Shown piece by piece: positions 36,200 to 47,383 of a stretch of 64,000 nt of DNA. A program made the position numbers and the translations under genes. This stretch comes from Thalassotalea algicola (GTDB taxonomy: Bacteria; Pseudomonadota; Gammaproteobacteria; Enterobacterales; Alteromonadaceae), in assembly GCF_012932965.1 (NCBI RefSeq), contig NZ_JABBXH010000001.1, positions 744,001 through 808,000 on the forward strand. The letters are read 5' to 3'. The stretch's first letter is position 1. Each line of letters opens with the position of its first letter. Below the pieces are notes generated by a model. The model was not told where the DNA came from and ran no database searches. It was given only the letters and a program-made list of their open reading frames with translations.

Positions 36200-37966
36200 T
36201 TATTTTTTTTCTAAAGATAGTTTCTTTTCAGCAATGTACTGACGAATAATTTTTTCTAACATCGACAATGGCATAGAACCATTTTCTAATATACGATCAT
36301 GAAACTCTCTAACATCGAAATTAGCACCTAAAGCTTGCTCCGCTTCCTTACGTAAGCGTTTTATTGTTAATTCTCCAATTTTGTATGACAACGCCTGACC
36401 AGGCCATGAGATATAGCGATCAATCTCAGTTTTAACATTATGCAGTGAAAGCGCAGTGTTACTTGCTAAAAAGTTCATCGCTTTGTCGCGGGACCATCCT
36501 TTGACATGCATACCTGTATCAACCACTAAACGACAAGCTCGCCACATTTCATATGTTAGTCGACCGAAATCACTATATGGGTCTTGATAAAAACCAGCTT
36601 CAATACCCAAAAATTCAGAATAAAGTCCCCAACCTTCGCCAAATGCTGAAATGTATGTTTGATTTCTAAACTTAGGTACATTCTCCATTTCTCGTGCAAT
36701 CGAGCCTTGAAGGTGATGACCAGGTACAGCTTCATGCAACGTTAATGCTTCAAGAACATACAGAGGGCGACGATCTAATCGATAGGTATTCACCCAGTAA
36801 TTACCTGGTTGATCATCTCGAGAAGGACCAGAATATCGACCAGTTGTATATTTGGGTGCGATATTAGCAGGCACTTCGATCACACCATAAGGTGTTCTAG
36901 GTAAGGTTTTAAACAAGCCTGGTAATTTTGCATCCATTTTCTTGGCTATAAAAGATGCTTCCTTTAGTAACTCTTCAGGCGTTTTTGCATAAAATTGTTC
37001 ATCTGTTCTCAGAAATTCAACAAAATCAGCAAAACTGCCTTCAAAGCCAACTTGCTCAATAATGGTCTGCATTTCACCGCGAATTCTTTTTACTTCAGCT
37101 AAGCCAATTTCATGAACTTCGTCTGCTGTCATATCTAGTGTAGTAAAGTGTTTTACGCGATTATCATAATAAGCTTTGCCGTTTGGGAGGCTGCTTGCAG
37201 CAATGTTTTTACGCGCATTTGGTTTGTAGGTATTAACCATAAAGTCATAAAATTGCTGATAACTTGGGAATACTTTTTCCAAAATTACCGATTTAGCCTG
37301 CGTCTTTAAGTTTGCTTGCGTTGCTTCATCAAGGTGTGATGGCATCGCTTTAAACGGCTGGTAATAAGCACTTTGTGTAACATCTTCCTTGATGAATGCT
37401 TTGATTGAGTCTTCAAATCCTTCTAGTACGATCTGCGGCTGGGTATAGCCTTTTTCGATACCTAAACGCATCCAAGCCATTTGCTGCGAGAAGTAATTTG
37501 GCACTTGATTTAATCGACTCAAGTAATCGATGTAATCTTGCTCCGTTTTAAACGCGACCATTCGCGTGATAAAACTTAGGTAAGCGTGAAATCCGGACTC
37601 TGCCGTAAGTGGCATCAAGTACTCATTGTTTAAATAACTGTCGAGTTGGTTTTTAATGCGATAGTGTAAAACGGACCAACTAATTTTATTGTTATCATCT
37701 AACTTTGTTATATCCACTGCGTTAACTTGCTCAAAGATAGCCTTTAGTTTTTGATGATTTGCAGCTAACTTCTTCGAACTCATGTCTGGAAGCTGTGCAT
37801 TACTTGCTCCAGCCTCTGGCTTATTATATGGGCTGCTTTGTTCTTCGTAGCTATGATAGTTGGCAATCACACCGGCCAGCTGTTCATTGGCATCTATCTT
37901 CTGCTTCTGCGTAGTTTGACTACATGCAACAAGCAGAAAAGCCAAGATTATATGTAAATATTTCAT
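36200..37966 (-). CDS. DUF885 family lipoprotein (putative metallopeptidase)
   Basis: A 588-residue envelope protein. The N-terminus MKYLHIILAFLLVACSQ is a lipoprotein signal with Cys at the lipobox. The DUF885 signature HEAVPGHH is at 411-418 and resembles a zinc-binding HExxH variant. RYSGPSRDDQPGNYWVNTY and YISWPGQALSYKIGEL are other family segments. DUF885 proteins are predicted peptidases with few tested members. ATG at 37966 is preferred over an in-frame TTG at 37978. A rightward riboswitch RNA would be antisense to the end of this transcript if it reads past 36060. Confidence 0.85.
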   Translation of the reverse strand: MKYLHIILAFLLVACSQTTQKQKIDANEQLAGVIANYHSYEEQSSPYNKPEAGASNAQLPDMSSKKLAANHQKLKAIFEQVNAVDITKLDDNNKISWSVLHYRIKNQLDSYLNNEYLMPLTAESGFHAYLSFITRMVAFKTEQDYIDYLSRLNQVPNYFSQQMAWMRLGIEKGYTQPQIVLEGFEDSIKAFIKEDVTQSAYYQPFKAMPSHLDEATQANLKTQAKSVILEKVFPSYQQFYDFMVNTYKPNARKNIAASSLPNGKAYYDNRVKHFTTLDMTADEVHEIGLAEVKRIRGEMQTIIEQVGFEGSFADFVEFLRTDEQFYAKTPEELLKEASFIAKKMDAKLPGLFKTLPRTPYGVIEVPANIAPKYTTGRYSGPSRDDQPGNYWVNTYRLDRRPLYVLEALTLHEAVPGHHLQGSIAREMENVPKFRNQTYISAFGEGWGLYSEFLGIEAGFYQDPYSDFGRLTYEMWRACRLVVDTGMHVKGWSRDKAMNFLASNTALSLHNVKTEIDRYISWPGQALSYKIGELTIKRLRKEAEQALGANFDVREFHDRILENGSMPLSMLEKIIRQYIAEKKLSLEKK

Positions 37967-38274
37967 GATAAATTCCAACGTTATTCTATTTTTGGAGTGT
38001 CAAAGGGATTATAAAACTGCTTCTCATTGTCACTTAGCGCAGTAACCTTTGCGCTACTTCGTTTTTATAGGCATAGATAAAGGTGTGACCATTCTACTTG
38101 CACGCATACAATATTCAATTATTAACTTGCCTAATATTGTGACAGTAATTGCTGATAAATGAAGCAATTTGGCTCGGTTACAATTTTTATTGTAAAAATT
38201 GCATGCAAAACTAGAAGTTTTCTTGAAATTTAGACAGAATGGTCTACGGATATTGATTTTATTGGGATGAATCA
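37967..38274. other. Intergenic region between DUF885 and the GGDEF gene
   Basis: About 308 bp. It contains the AT hairpin CAATTTTTA-TTG-TAAAAATTG at 38181-38201. No ORF, RNA motif or clear operator was seen. Confidence 0.45.
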
Positions 38275-39282
38275 TTGAAACACCATGATTCGATAGCACA
38301 AGCAGAAGCAAAAATGACAAAGGCACTTAAGCAGCTCGCTAAGTGGCAGTTGTCAGCTGCCCCAATAAATTATGCAATTGCCTATGAATATATCAGTGAA
38401 AAAAACATTCCGCTCATTACCAAAATTGATCAACACCTCTTTAACCACCAGCATTTAGACAACTTCATTATTGAAGAGACTTATCAGCAATACATTCTAG
38501 GACAGAGTGAATTTCGTGACGAGATGTTTGATGATGTTGATAAAGTCACTAATCAGGTTAAAGACACTTGTTTACAGTCGACCGTTCAAAGCCAACAGTT
38601 CCTTGAAAATGTAGAAAACAATGTTGGCGTGATAAGCAATGGCAATGATGAGCAACAGCAGCAGGCAATTAATCAATTAAAGCAAGCGGCCTTAAAGTTT
38701 AAACAACAGCAACAAAAGTTAACAGAGCAGCTATTAGCCGCACAGCAAAAAACAAATGCGTTAAAACATGAGTTTGCTGCTGCTCGCAAAGAAATTTATT
38801 TAGATCCGATCACTAGACTTTACAATAAAAAAGCACTCACTAAACACTTTGAAGCTTGGGTGACAGAAGCACCTGACCGTCAAATTGCCGCGGTAGTGAT
38901 TAATGTTGATCACTTTAAAGATTTTAACGAAAAATTTGGCTCACTCATTGGTGATGTCATCTTATCTAAAATTGCCAATAAAGTGAGTAACTATGTCGGC
39001 GAAAGCGGTTTACCTGTACGTACAGGCAATGAAGAATTCCTGATACTGCTACCAGATGTCGAAATGAATATAGCCGGTGAAATCGCTGAAAAAATTCGCC
39101 AAGGCGTTGAAAAGATTCGCTTCATCAGCAGTAAATCAGGGATACGATTACCACAAATGACCATCTCATTGGGTGTTAGTGAATTTCAACGTCGTGAAAC
39201 TCTCAATACTTTAGTTAAACGCACCAAAAAGGCACTCTTCTGTGCCCAAGACGGCGGTCGAAACAAAGTGGCGATAGCCTAA
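38275..39282 (+). CDS. GGDEF-domain protein with variant active site
   Basis: A 335-residue cytoplasmic protein. Residues 1-170 are helical and Gln-rich with coiled-coil character (QQQQAINQLKQAALKFKQQQ). A GGDEF domain follows from about 175 with DPITRLYNKKAL and NVDHFKDFNEKFGSLIGD. The signature is GNEEF (251-255), with Asn at the second Gly position; catalytic acidic residues remain, so activity is uncertain. No RxxD inhibitory site was seen. It starts at TTG with GGGA about 9 nt before it; an ATG at 38314 is the alternative. It is the first plus-strand gene after the c-di-GMP riboswitch, though 2.3 kb away. Confidence 0.82.
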   Translation: MKHHDSIAQAEAKMTKALKQLAKWQLSAAPINYAIAYEYISEKNIPLITKIDQHLFNHQHLDNFIIEETYQQYILGQSEFRDEMFDDVDKVTNQVKDTCLQSTVQSQQFLENVENNVGVISNGNDEQQQQAINQLKQAALKFKQQQQKLTEQLLAAQQKTNALKHEFAAARKEIYLDPITRLYNKKALTKHFEAWVTEAPDRQIAAVVINVDHFKDFNEKFGSLIGDVILSKIANKVSNYVGESGLPVRTGNEEFLILLPDVEMNIAGEIAEKIRQGVEKIRFISSKSGIRLPQMTISLGVSEFQRRETLNTLVKRTKKALFCAQDGGRNKVAIA

Positions 39283-39756
39283 CTATACACCGTTTGCATC
39301 TACGGAAAATAGTGCAACCAAATCGTTAAAATTTTGCTCAGAAAATACTTGAATACCATGCTTTTCAAGTAGTTGTGCGGTAATTCCTCTACCTTCAATT
39401 TTTTTCCCACTAAACGTCCCATCGTAAACCCTGGAGCTTCCGCACGAAGGACTTGATTCTTTAAGCAATGCATAACGAATGTTATGTTGTTGGCACAAAT
39501 ATAGCGCATGTTCAGCACCTGATTTAAAGGCAGCGCTGACATCTGCGCCTTGCTGCGTGATAACTTGGCCAGTATCTCTATTTATTTCAGCCGGCTCTCT
39601 TGGTACAGCTAAGCCTCCCGCAACTTCTGGGCAAACAACAATAAGCCTCCCTTGCCGACGCCAGTCTGTAATAGTGCGATTTAACAATGCTTTTGCTTTG
39701 CCGTCATAACGAACATTTAAACCTAGGAAACAAGCACTAATTAGTATTTTTTCCAT
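39283..39756 (-). CDS. DUF523 family protein
   Basis: A 157-residue cytoplasmic protein of DUF523. It opens with ILISACFLGLNVRYDGKAK and includes VCPEVAGGLAVPREPAEI and the Cys pattern KESSPSCGSSRVYDGTFSG, all diagnostic. Conserved Cys residues at about 9, 41 and 106 could bind metal or a cluster. The family has no agreed reaction. It is the third gene of a minus-strand run, selO - small protein - DUF523, with 4 bp to its neighbour. It ends exactly where the convergent GGDEF gene ends. Confidence 0.85.
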   Translation of the reverse strand: MEKILISACFLGLNVRYDGKAKALLNRTITDWRRQGRLIVVCPEVAGGLAVPREPAEINRDTGQVITQQGADVSAAFKSGAEHALYLCQQHNIRYALLKESSPSCGSSRVYDGTFSGKKIEGRGITAQLLEKHGIQVFSEQNFNDLVALFSVDANGV

Positions 39757-39760
39757 ATTA

Positions 39761-40057
39761 TTATTTCTTTATTAACTGATTTAGTTTAACCAGCTCTTCA
39801 CCATCACCCGATTCAAGCTCAATCCAGCAAGACTGACTATAAACCTCAAAGTTAAGTACAAAGTTACTCGCCAACACAGTAAATCTTACGTTATACCTAT
39901 CTGCTCCTGGTATATGTTCAATTATTTTTGCGCCATCTACCTCATTCAACACTAGATTTACCAACGATTGAATATCTTCATCGTCGAAGGATTCTGATAA
40001 GCGAATTTCTATATTATCTTGTGTAAAGAAAATATTTTCAGAATTTAACTGCTGCAT
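39761..40057 (-). CDS. Small conserved protein downstream of selO (possibly DUF3630)
   Basis: A 98-residue acidic protein starting MQQLNSENIFFTQDN. A GGA about 8 nt before ATG 40057 supports this start over 40081. It overlaps the end of selO by 13 bp, so translation is coupled. Length and position next to selO resemble the DUF3630 family of marine gammaproteobacteria, but I hold this name with low confidence. No catalytic motif is evident. Confidence 0.55.
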   Translation of the reverse strand: MQQLNSENIFFTQDNIEIRLSESFDDEDIQSLVNLVLNEVDGAKIIEHIPGADRYNVRFTVLASNFVLNFEVYSQSCWIELESGDGEELVKLNQLIKK

Positions 40058-41517
40058 GAAATTTCCAATGATTTTCCCCAATCTGGTGATTGAATGGCAT
40101 ATTTTTCAAAATCAGGTTGCTCATCAAAAGGTGCTTTTAGCACTTTTTGTAACTCATTAAGCATTTGATAGTTACCTTGCTCAGCTTCCTCTATCACTTG
40201 CTGTGCAAGATAATTTCTTAGTATATATTTTGCATTGTATTGGTTTTGCAGCTGGTGACGAGCTTTATCTGCAAATTCATCTTCTAACAATCGTTGACGG
40301 TATTTATTTAACCAACTAATCGCAGCACTATCACCCGAAAATTGTGATAAAAGTACTTGGCAATGTTCATTTTCACTGTCTTTAACAAACACTTGGTTGA
40401 GTTGTCGAAAACTCAAGGTGTAATCAGCTTTGTGTTTAGTCAATAAGTTCAACCATTCTCCCAACACATACTGGTCATCCTCCTGCCAATGGCTAAAGCC
40501 CAACTTTTTCTGCATCAATTGTAAGTAATGCCGAACAAATATCGGCTCATATTGACTTAATGTTTGAGTAATTTCTTGGACAGACAACCAATCTGAAAAC
40601 GTTACCGCTAGCGCATTTAAATTCCATAAACCGATACTTGGTTGTTGCTCAAAAGCATAGCGACCCGTGTGATCTGAGTGATTACAGATAAACTTAGGAT
40701 CATAATCATCCAAAAAGCCAAAAGGTCCATAGTCAATCGTTAAGCCTAAAATCGACATATTATCGGTATTCATTACACCGTGGGCGAAACCATGTACTTG
40801 CCACAACGCAATAAGCTCTGCAGTAGATTGCACTATTTTTTGCAGCATAGCTAAATGAGGCTTCTCCTCGGTTAAACATTCGGGAAAATAAGTCGCTAAG
40901 CAGTAATCTGCCAGCTGATTAAGCTCACTTTTCTTTCCATGATGAAACCAATACTCAAAATGGCCAAATCGAATATAACTTGGTGCTAATCGAGTCATCA
41001 CAGCACCTTTTTCTACTTGTTCCCGGTAAACATCTTGACTGCTACCGATAATACTTAACGCTCGCGTTGTTGGAATATCAAGTGCTGCCATTGCTTCACT
41101 AGCCAGAAACTCTCGAACACACGAACGCAATACTGCTCGTCCATCGCCCATACGAGAAAAAGGCGTTTGCCCTGCCCCTTTTAATTGAACATCCCAACGA
41201 AGAAACTCGCTTCCTTTTACTTCACCTAAACTAATGGCTCGGCCATCTCCTAATTGAGGAACAAACTGTCCAAATTGATGCCCAGCATACACTTGTGCGT
41301 GGTGACAACCGCCTTCAGGTAATGCTTTACCAGAAAAGACTTCAACAAAGTTTGTTTGATGTAAATCATCTTTTGTAAGGCCAAGCTCTGTTAGCATATC
41401 GCCGCTTACAGCAACTATATGTGAGCCTACCAAAGGGGTTGGCCTAACTTTGCGAACTTGGAAAGGCATATGTTTGAGTAAATGATTGTCGAAGTTTAAT
41501 ACAATCGGCTTGAGCAT
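40045..41517 (-). CDS. selO: Protein adenylyltransferase SelO (YdiU)
   Basis: A 490-residue pseudokinase that transfers AMP from ATP to Ser, Thr or Tyr residues of target proteins. Family segments include YAGHQFGQFVPQLGDGRAIS, LKGAGQTPFSRMGDGRAVLR, and FAHGVMNTDNMSILGLTIDY, which holds the Asn/Asp metal ligands. The length agrees with E. coli SelO (478). It is the first gene of a three-gene minus-strand unit. Shine-Dalgarno is weak. SelO is linked to redox stress in E. coli; this is family knowledge, not visible here. Confidence 0.94.
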   Translation of the reverse strand: MLKPIVLNFDNHLLKHMPFQVRKVRPTPLVGSHIVAVSGDMLTELGLTKDDLHQTNFVEVFSGKALPEGGCHHAQVYAGHQFGQFVPQLGDGRAISLGEVKGSEFLRWDVQLKGAGQTPFSRMGDGRAVLRSCVREFLASEAMAALDIPTTRALSIIGSSQDVYREQVEKGAVMTRLAPSYIRFGHFEYWFHHGKKSELNQLADYCLATYFPECLTEEKPHLAMLQKIVQSTAELIALWQVHGFAHGVMNTDNMSILGLTIDYGPFGFLDDYDPKFICNHSDHTGRYAFEQQPSIGLWNLNALAVTFSDWLSVQEITQTLSQYEPIFVRHYLQLMQKKLGFSHWQEDDQYVLGEWLNLLTKHKADYTLSFRQLNQVFVKDSENEHCQVLLSQFSGDSAAISWLNKYRQRLLEDEFADKARHQLQNQYNAKYILRNYLAQQVIEEAEQGNYQMLNELQKVLKAPFDEQPDFEKYAIQSPDWGKSLEISCSS

Positions 41518-41642
41518 CTTATCAACTTAGGTAACAATGGTTCTTGATATAATACTAAAAAAATCAAGGACAACTTAGCCCTTTTTCCCTATAATTGATA
41601 AAGGCTCAGAATAAATCTAATCATTAAAGAGAGACGGACATT

Positions 41643-41942
41643 ATGAAAAAAATGACTCTTGCTATTGCAACTGCAGCAATGATGGCAGCTCCGGCGTTTG
41701 CAGCAGACGTTGCAGCGGGTAAAGCAAAATCAGGCATGTGTGCAGCATGTCACGGTGCAGCAGGTATTTCAGCAGTTCCAATGTATCCTAACCTTGCCGG
41801 CCAAAAAGAGGCATACTTAGTGAAGCAATTAAAAGACTTCAAATCAGGTTCTCGTAAAGACCCAGTTATGGCGCCTATGGCAATGCCATTATCAGATGCA
41901 GACATTGCTAACATCTCGGCATACTATGCAAGCTTAAAATAA
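41643..41942 (+). CDS. Single-haem class I cytochrome c
   Basis: A 99-residue periplasmic cytochrome with a signal peptide (cleavage near AFAADV). Haem motif CAACH is at 33-37 and the axial Met is likely in PMAMPLSD. It resembles one half of cytochrome c4 and each repeat of the four-haem protein at 54075-55304 (shared segments MYPNLAGQ and [19 protein letters not shown]). It may carry electrons between the bc1 complex and terminal oxidases or denitrification enzymes. It has a good Shine-Dalgarno (AGAGAGACGG) and its own terminator. Confidence 0.92.
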   Translation: MKKMTLAIATAAMMAAPAFAADVAAGKAKSGMCAACHGAAGISAVPMYPNLAGQKEAYLVKQLKDFKSGSRKDPVMAPMAMPLSDADIANISAYYASLK

Positions 41943-41956
41943 GCTAGTTTCTTAAT

Positions 41957-41985
41957 AAAAAAAGCGCTCGATGAGCGCTTTTTTT
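41957..41985 (+). terminator. Rho-independent terminator after the cytochrome c gene
   Basis: AAAAAAAGCGCTC-GAT-GAGCGCTTTTTTT. It works in both directions and also ends the convergent M1 peptidase gene. Confidence 0.93.
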
Positions 41986-42002
41986 ATTTCTTCAATACCT
42001 GG

Positions 42003-43658
42003 TTATTGTAGAGCAAGGAAGGCTTGAGCAATGTAAAAGTTGTTATCCCAAACCAACTCACCTTCATGCAATTCAAACGGTTGCCACTGGGTGGTTAAAT
42101 TAAACCACTGCTCTTGTTCGCCAATACTTGCACGAATTGGCATCTCAAAACCTTCAATCACATTAGACCATCGAGCAGTAAGTTGTTGCCCTTTTATTCT
42201 AAACTCTAAAATTGGTAATCGATTATCTCGTAAATACTGGTCGAATAGGCTGCCAAGCGCTTTGCCTGACTGATCAATAATATATTGCTCTATTTGCGCT
42301 GTAGATACCGTTTGATGATAAAACGTGGTACCAAGCCCCCGTAAAATTTCTCGCCATTTATCATCATCATTAATCACCTGCCTAATCGTATGCAATAACG
42401 CAGCTCCTTTAGGGTACATATCAAAAGAGCCGATTTTGTGTTGATGATAGGGACCAATGACAGGCTTATCGTTATTGATATTTTGACGCAATCCCTGCTG
42501 ATATTCATCGCCCGCCTGTTTACCATAATGGTATTCGACGAATAAGCCTTCGGCATAAGTTGTAAAACCTTCTTGTACCCATAGATCGGCAATATCCTTT
42601 GCCGTAATACTATTGGCAAACCATTCATGAGCCATTTCATGGATAATAATATAATCCCACTTAAGTCCCCAATCGGTACCACTCAAATCTCTACCTTTGT
42701 ACCCGTTTTGGTAGCCATTGCCATAAGTGACCGAGCTTTGGTGCTCCATCCCAAGGTACGGTACTTCTACGAGCTTGAAACTGTCTTGGTAAAATGGGTA
42801 CGGACCAAACCAATGCTCCAATGCCTGCATCGTTCTTAGCACATCTTTAAATTGCATGCGTGCTTTATCTTCATTTTCACGAAGCACATAGTAATCCATA
42901 TCAAGTGGTCCAGTTTCCCCTTGATATACTTCGGAGAAATTAACGTAATCCGCAATATTAATATTCACCCCATAATTATTTATTGGGCTTTTTACCTGCC
43001 AATGAAATATTCGAGAACCCACATCTTGTTTATCTTCGACATTAACTAAGCGCCCATTGGAGACATTTACAAAGGGCTGCGGTACCTCAATAAACATATC
43101 AATACCGCGATCCGGTTCATCATAACCATGATCTTTATTCGGCCACCAAATACTAGCGCCTATACCTTGATTAGACGTGGCAATAAATGGCATTCCACCA
43201 CCGTCTTCTGACCAAGTAACACCGCCATCCCATGGGGCATTCTTTGCCGCATGTGGCTGACCATTAAACTCAACTCTCAATTGATACTCTTTACCAACTT
43301 CATTTGCCGCTACGGTTGTAATAAAATAGCTATATCCTTCTTGGCGTATTGCAAGTTTTGTATCTTGTTGATAAGCAGCAACTAAAACCATAGGTTGTTG
43401 AAGTTCAAGTTGAAGCTCTCTAACGTCTGAAAGCACTTTGTAGGTAATCAGATTGCTGCCAGAAAATCGTTTCTCCCCAATATCAACCGCAACCGACAAT
43501 TGATAATGCTGCAAATCCCACCAAGCTCTTTGCTCGGTAATACTTCCCCTTAAAACATTCTGTCGCTCGCTAGAAATCTCTTGTGCTTGAGCAGCTGAGT
43601 TAAAAGAAAATAACAGCCAACACAATACGAGTAACTCATTAATTCGCCTATTTTTCAT
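42003..43658 (-). CDS. M1-family metallopeptidase (aminopeptidase N-like)
   Basis: A 551-residue exported peptidase with a signal peptide ending near AQAQEI. The zinc motif HEMAHEWF is at 340-347, and the third ligand Glu is in WVQEGFTTYAE, 18 residues later, as in family M1. The upstream strand reads PYLGMEHQSSVTYG where many M1 enzymes have GAMEN. The start at 43658 follows AGGAC; the longer in-frame reading to 43718 adds a non-signal tail. It lies upstream of nothing else on the minus strand, and is divergent from thiC with the TPP riboswitch between. Confidence 0.9.
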   Translation of the reverse strand: MKNRRINELLVLCWLLFSFNSAAQAQEISSERQNVLRGSITEQRAWWDLQHYQLSVAVDIGEKRFSGSNLITYKVLSDVRELQLELQQPMVLVAAYQQDTKLAIRQEGYSYFITTVAANEVGKEYQLRVEFNGQPHAAKNAPWDGGVTWSEDGGGMPFIATSNQGIGASIWWPNKDHGYDEPDRGIDMFIEVPQPFVNVSNGRLVNVEDKQDVGSRIFHWQVKSPINNYGVNINIADYVNFSEVYQGETGPLDMDYYVLRENEDKARMQFKDVLRTMQALEHWFGPYPFYQDSFKLVEVPYLGMEHQSSVTYGNGYQNGYKGRDLSGTDWGLKWDYIIIHEMAHEWFANSITAKDIADLWVQEGFTTYAEGLFVEYHYGKQAGDEYQQGLRQNINNDKPVIGPYHQHKIGSFDMYPKGAALLHTIRQVINDDDKWREILRGLGTTFYHQTVSTAQIEQYIIDQSGKALGSLFDQYLRDNRLPILEFRIKGQQLTARWSNVIEGFEMPIRASIGEQEQWFNLTTQWQPFELHEGELVWDNNFYIAQAFLALQ

Positions 43659-43787
43659 TATTATGTCCTTTTTTACAGGCAGTTTTTGCTCTGCTCCTAA
43701 GCTTAGCACTACTTGCACTTACAAGCATTTTATGTAATCTTTCTGCCAGCTTAGCAACTTATGCAACTAGCAATAAGCTGCTAACCG

Positions 43788-43874
43788 AACTTGTCGGAGT
43801 GCCAAAAGGCTGAGATCGCGTAAGCGGGATCCGTAGAACCTGATCAGTGTAATTGCTGCGAAGGGAACAAGTGC
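43788..43874 (+). ncRNA. TPP (THI-box) riboswitch
   Basis: CTTGTCGGAGTGCC, GGCTGAGATC, GGGATCCGTAGAACCTGATC and TGCGAAGGGAACAAG are the conserved THI-box segments in order. The P1 stem is CTTGT with ACAAG. It lies 97 bp before thiC and should turn the thiamine operon off when thiamine pyrophosphate is plentiful. Confidence 0.97.
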
Positions 43875-43964
43875 GAAACCTATGCCTCACAAGATCATTG
43901 GCATTATTTCGTCCTCGTTTTACACCTTAGAGCTCCGCCTTTGATATTAATAATTTTCAGGTGA

Positions 43965-45935
<1,971 letters not shown>

Positions 45936-45941
45936 CTAACT

Positions 45942-47171
45942 GTGAACATTCACTCAGAGCAGCAGACCTCCAAGCATTTCAGCACCAATATTGCCGTTAT
46001 TGGTGCTGGACTTATGGGCCGTTTAATCGCTTTGTCGTTATTAGAACAAGGTCATCAGGTGACCTTGTTTGATAAAGACAGTAAAGCTGGTAAAAACAGT
46101 GCTGCATATGCCGCAGCAGGGCTGCTAACTCCGCTAGGAGAAGCAATGCATAGCCCTGCGAATATTGTGGAAATGGGGTTTGCCGCGCTTAAATGTTGGC
46201 CAAACATTTTGGCTAAGCTTGATGGCTACACTTACTTTCAACATGCAGGTTCCATCGTGGTTAGTCACGAACAAGACCTAAGTGACTATCAACGGTTTAC
46301 TCGCTTCTTGGAGAGCAACTACTCGCAATATGCACTTAAAAAGTTGAATCGCGAACAGCTATTAGCCCTTGAACCGGAATTAGGCCGCAGCTTCAACCAA
46401 GGTCTATTTTTGCCAGAAGAAGGGCAGCTAGGTAATCGAAAGTTGCTTATTGCCTTAGAAAAGCAGCTCGAATTAGCGGGCGTTGTTTGGCAGGAACATA
46501 GCAAGGTTTTAAGCATTGACGAGCACGAAAGTAGTGTCACCATCGATTATCAGCAAGGCCAAGCTATTAACCAAGCTAGGCATCAAACATCATATGATTT
46601 TATCGTCGATTGCCGAGGCAGTGGTGCACGTGAAAATACCACTAAAGCTAAGCCGTTATCAGATTTACGCGCCGTGCGAGGGGAGCTTTTTCAGTTATAT
46701 GCACCGCATATAGAACTAAAGCGGCCTATCCGGCTAATGCACCCTCGATATCAACTTTATATTGCACCGAAAACCAAAGGGTTTTATGTAGTTGGCGCGA
46801 CCGAAGTTGAAAGTGAAGATTTAGCGCCAATGACAGTTCGGTCATCAATGGAGCTATTAAGCGCGGCCTACAGTGTGCATCCAGGGTTTGCCGAAGCTAA
46901 TATAAGACAACATGTTACACAGTTGCGCCCAGCGTTTAGCGATAACCAACCGCAAATTTTTATTGATACCCGTATCGCTCAAGTAAATGGACTATATCGT
47001 CATGGCTTTTTAGTTGCGCCGATTGTATTGGCTCAACTTGAATTTGCTATCGAACAACGACTTTTAACCTTGGGTGGTCAACCAAGTCAACCTTTAGCTG
47101 AATCACCCTACCACTCGCTTTTAGCGATAGAAGAAAAAACAACTCCCCGAAGAATTAAAAGTAACCTATGA
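45942..47171 (+). CDS. thiO: Glycine oxidase-type FAD enzyme ThiO
   Basis: A 409-residue FAD-dependent oxidoreductase of the DAO family. The dinucleotide fold is IAVIGAGLMGRLIALSLLEQ near residue 18, and GLYRHGFLVAPIVL near the C-terminus is typical of ThiO. It oxidises glycine to the imine needed for thiazole formation, replacing the radical SAM enzyme ThiH of enterobacteria. It begins at GTG 6 bp after thiC and overlaps thiS by 4 bp. Oxygen dependence of ThiO contrasts with the anaerobic lifestyle coded elsewhere in the window. Confidence 0.9.
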   Translation: MNIHSEQQTSKHFSTNIAVIGAGLMGRLIALSLLEQGHQVTLFDKDSKAGKNSAAYAAAGLLTPLGEAMHSPANIVEMGFAALKCWPNILAKLDGYTYFQHAGSIVVSHEQDLSDYQRFTRFLESNYSQYALKKLNREQLLALEPELGRSFNQGLFLPEEGQLGNRKLLIALEKQLELAGVVWQEHSKVLSIDEHESSVTIDYQQGQAINQARHQTSYDFIVDCRGSGARENTTKAKPLSDLRAVRGELFQLYAPHIELKRPIRLMHPRYQLYIAPKTKGFYVVGATEVESEDLAPMTVRSSMELLSAAYSVHPGFAEANIRQHVTQLRPAFSDNQPQIFIDTRIAQVNGLYRHGFLVAPIVLAQLEFAIEQRLLTLGGQPSQPLAESPYHSLLAIEEKTTPRRIKSNL

Positions 47172-47380
47172 ACATAAAAATAAACGGTGAAGAAACCAAG
47201 TTACCCTGCGATAAACCAACGGTTGCAGATGCACTGCAATGGCATTTATCTGCACTGGAAAGAAAGCAAAGTTTTGCAGTCGCAGTAAACAGCAGCTTCA
47301 TCGCAAAAGATAATTACACGACAACACCGCTTGCTAGTAACGATTGTGTTGATATTTTTCTACCAATTCAAGGAGGTTAG
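47168..47380 (+). CDS. thiS: Sulfur carrier protein ThiS
   Basis: A 70-residue ubiquitin-like protein ending in the required Gly-Gly (FLPIQGG). It carries the sulfur as a C-terminal thiocarboxylate for the thiazole ring. Ordinary ThiS length is 66-70. It overlaps thiO and is followed by thiG after 3 bp. The activating enzyme ThiF is not in this operon. Confidence 0.95.
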   Translation: MNIKINGEETKLPCDKPTVADALQWHLSALERKQSFAVAVNSSFIAKDNYTTTPLASNDCVDIFLPIQGG

Positions 47381-47383
47381 GCA

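Noticed and set aside
36152-36214. A 20-codon hydrophobic ORF downstream of the c-di-GMP riboswitch (starts MTSVLAIYLAK)
   Set aside because: Its start lies inside the minus-strand terminator hairpin, the purine-rich AAAGG directly abuts the ATG with no spacer, and its end overlaps the DUF885 gene. It is most likely chance.
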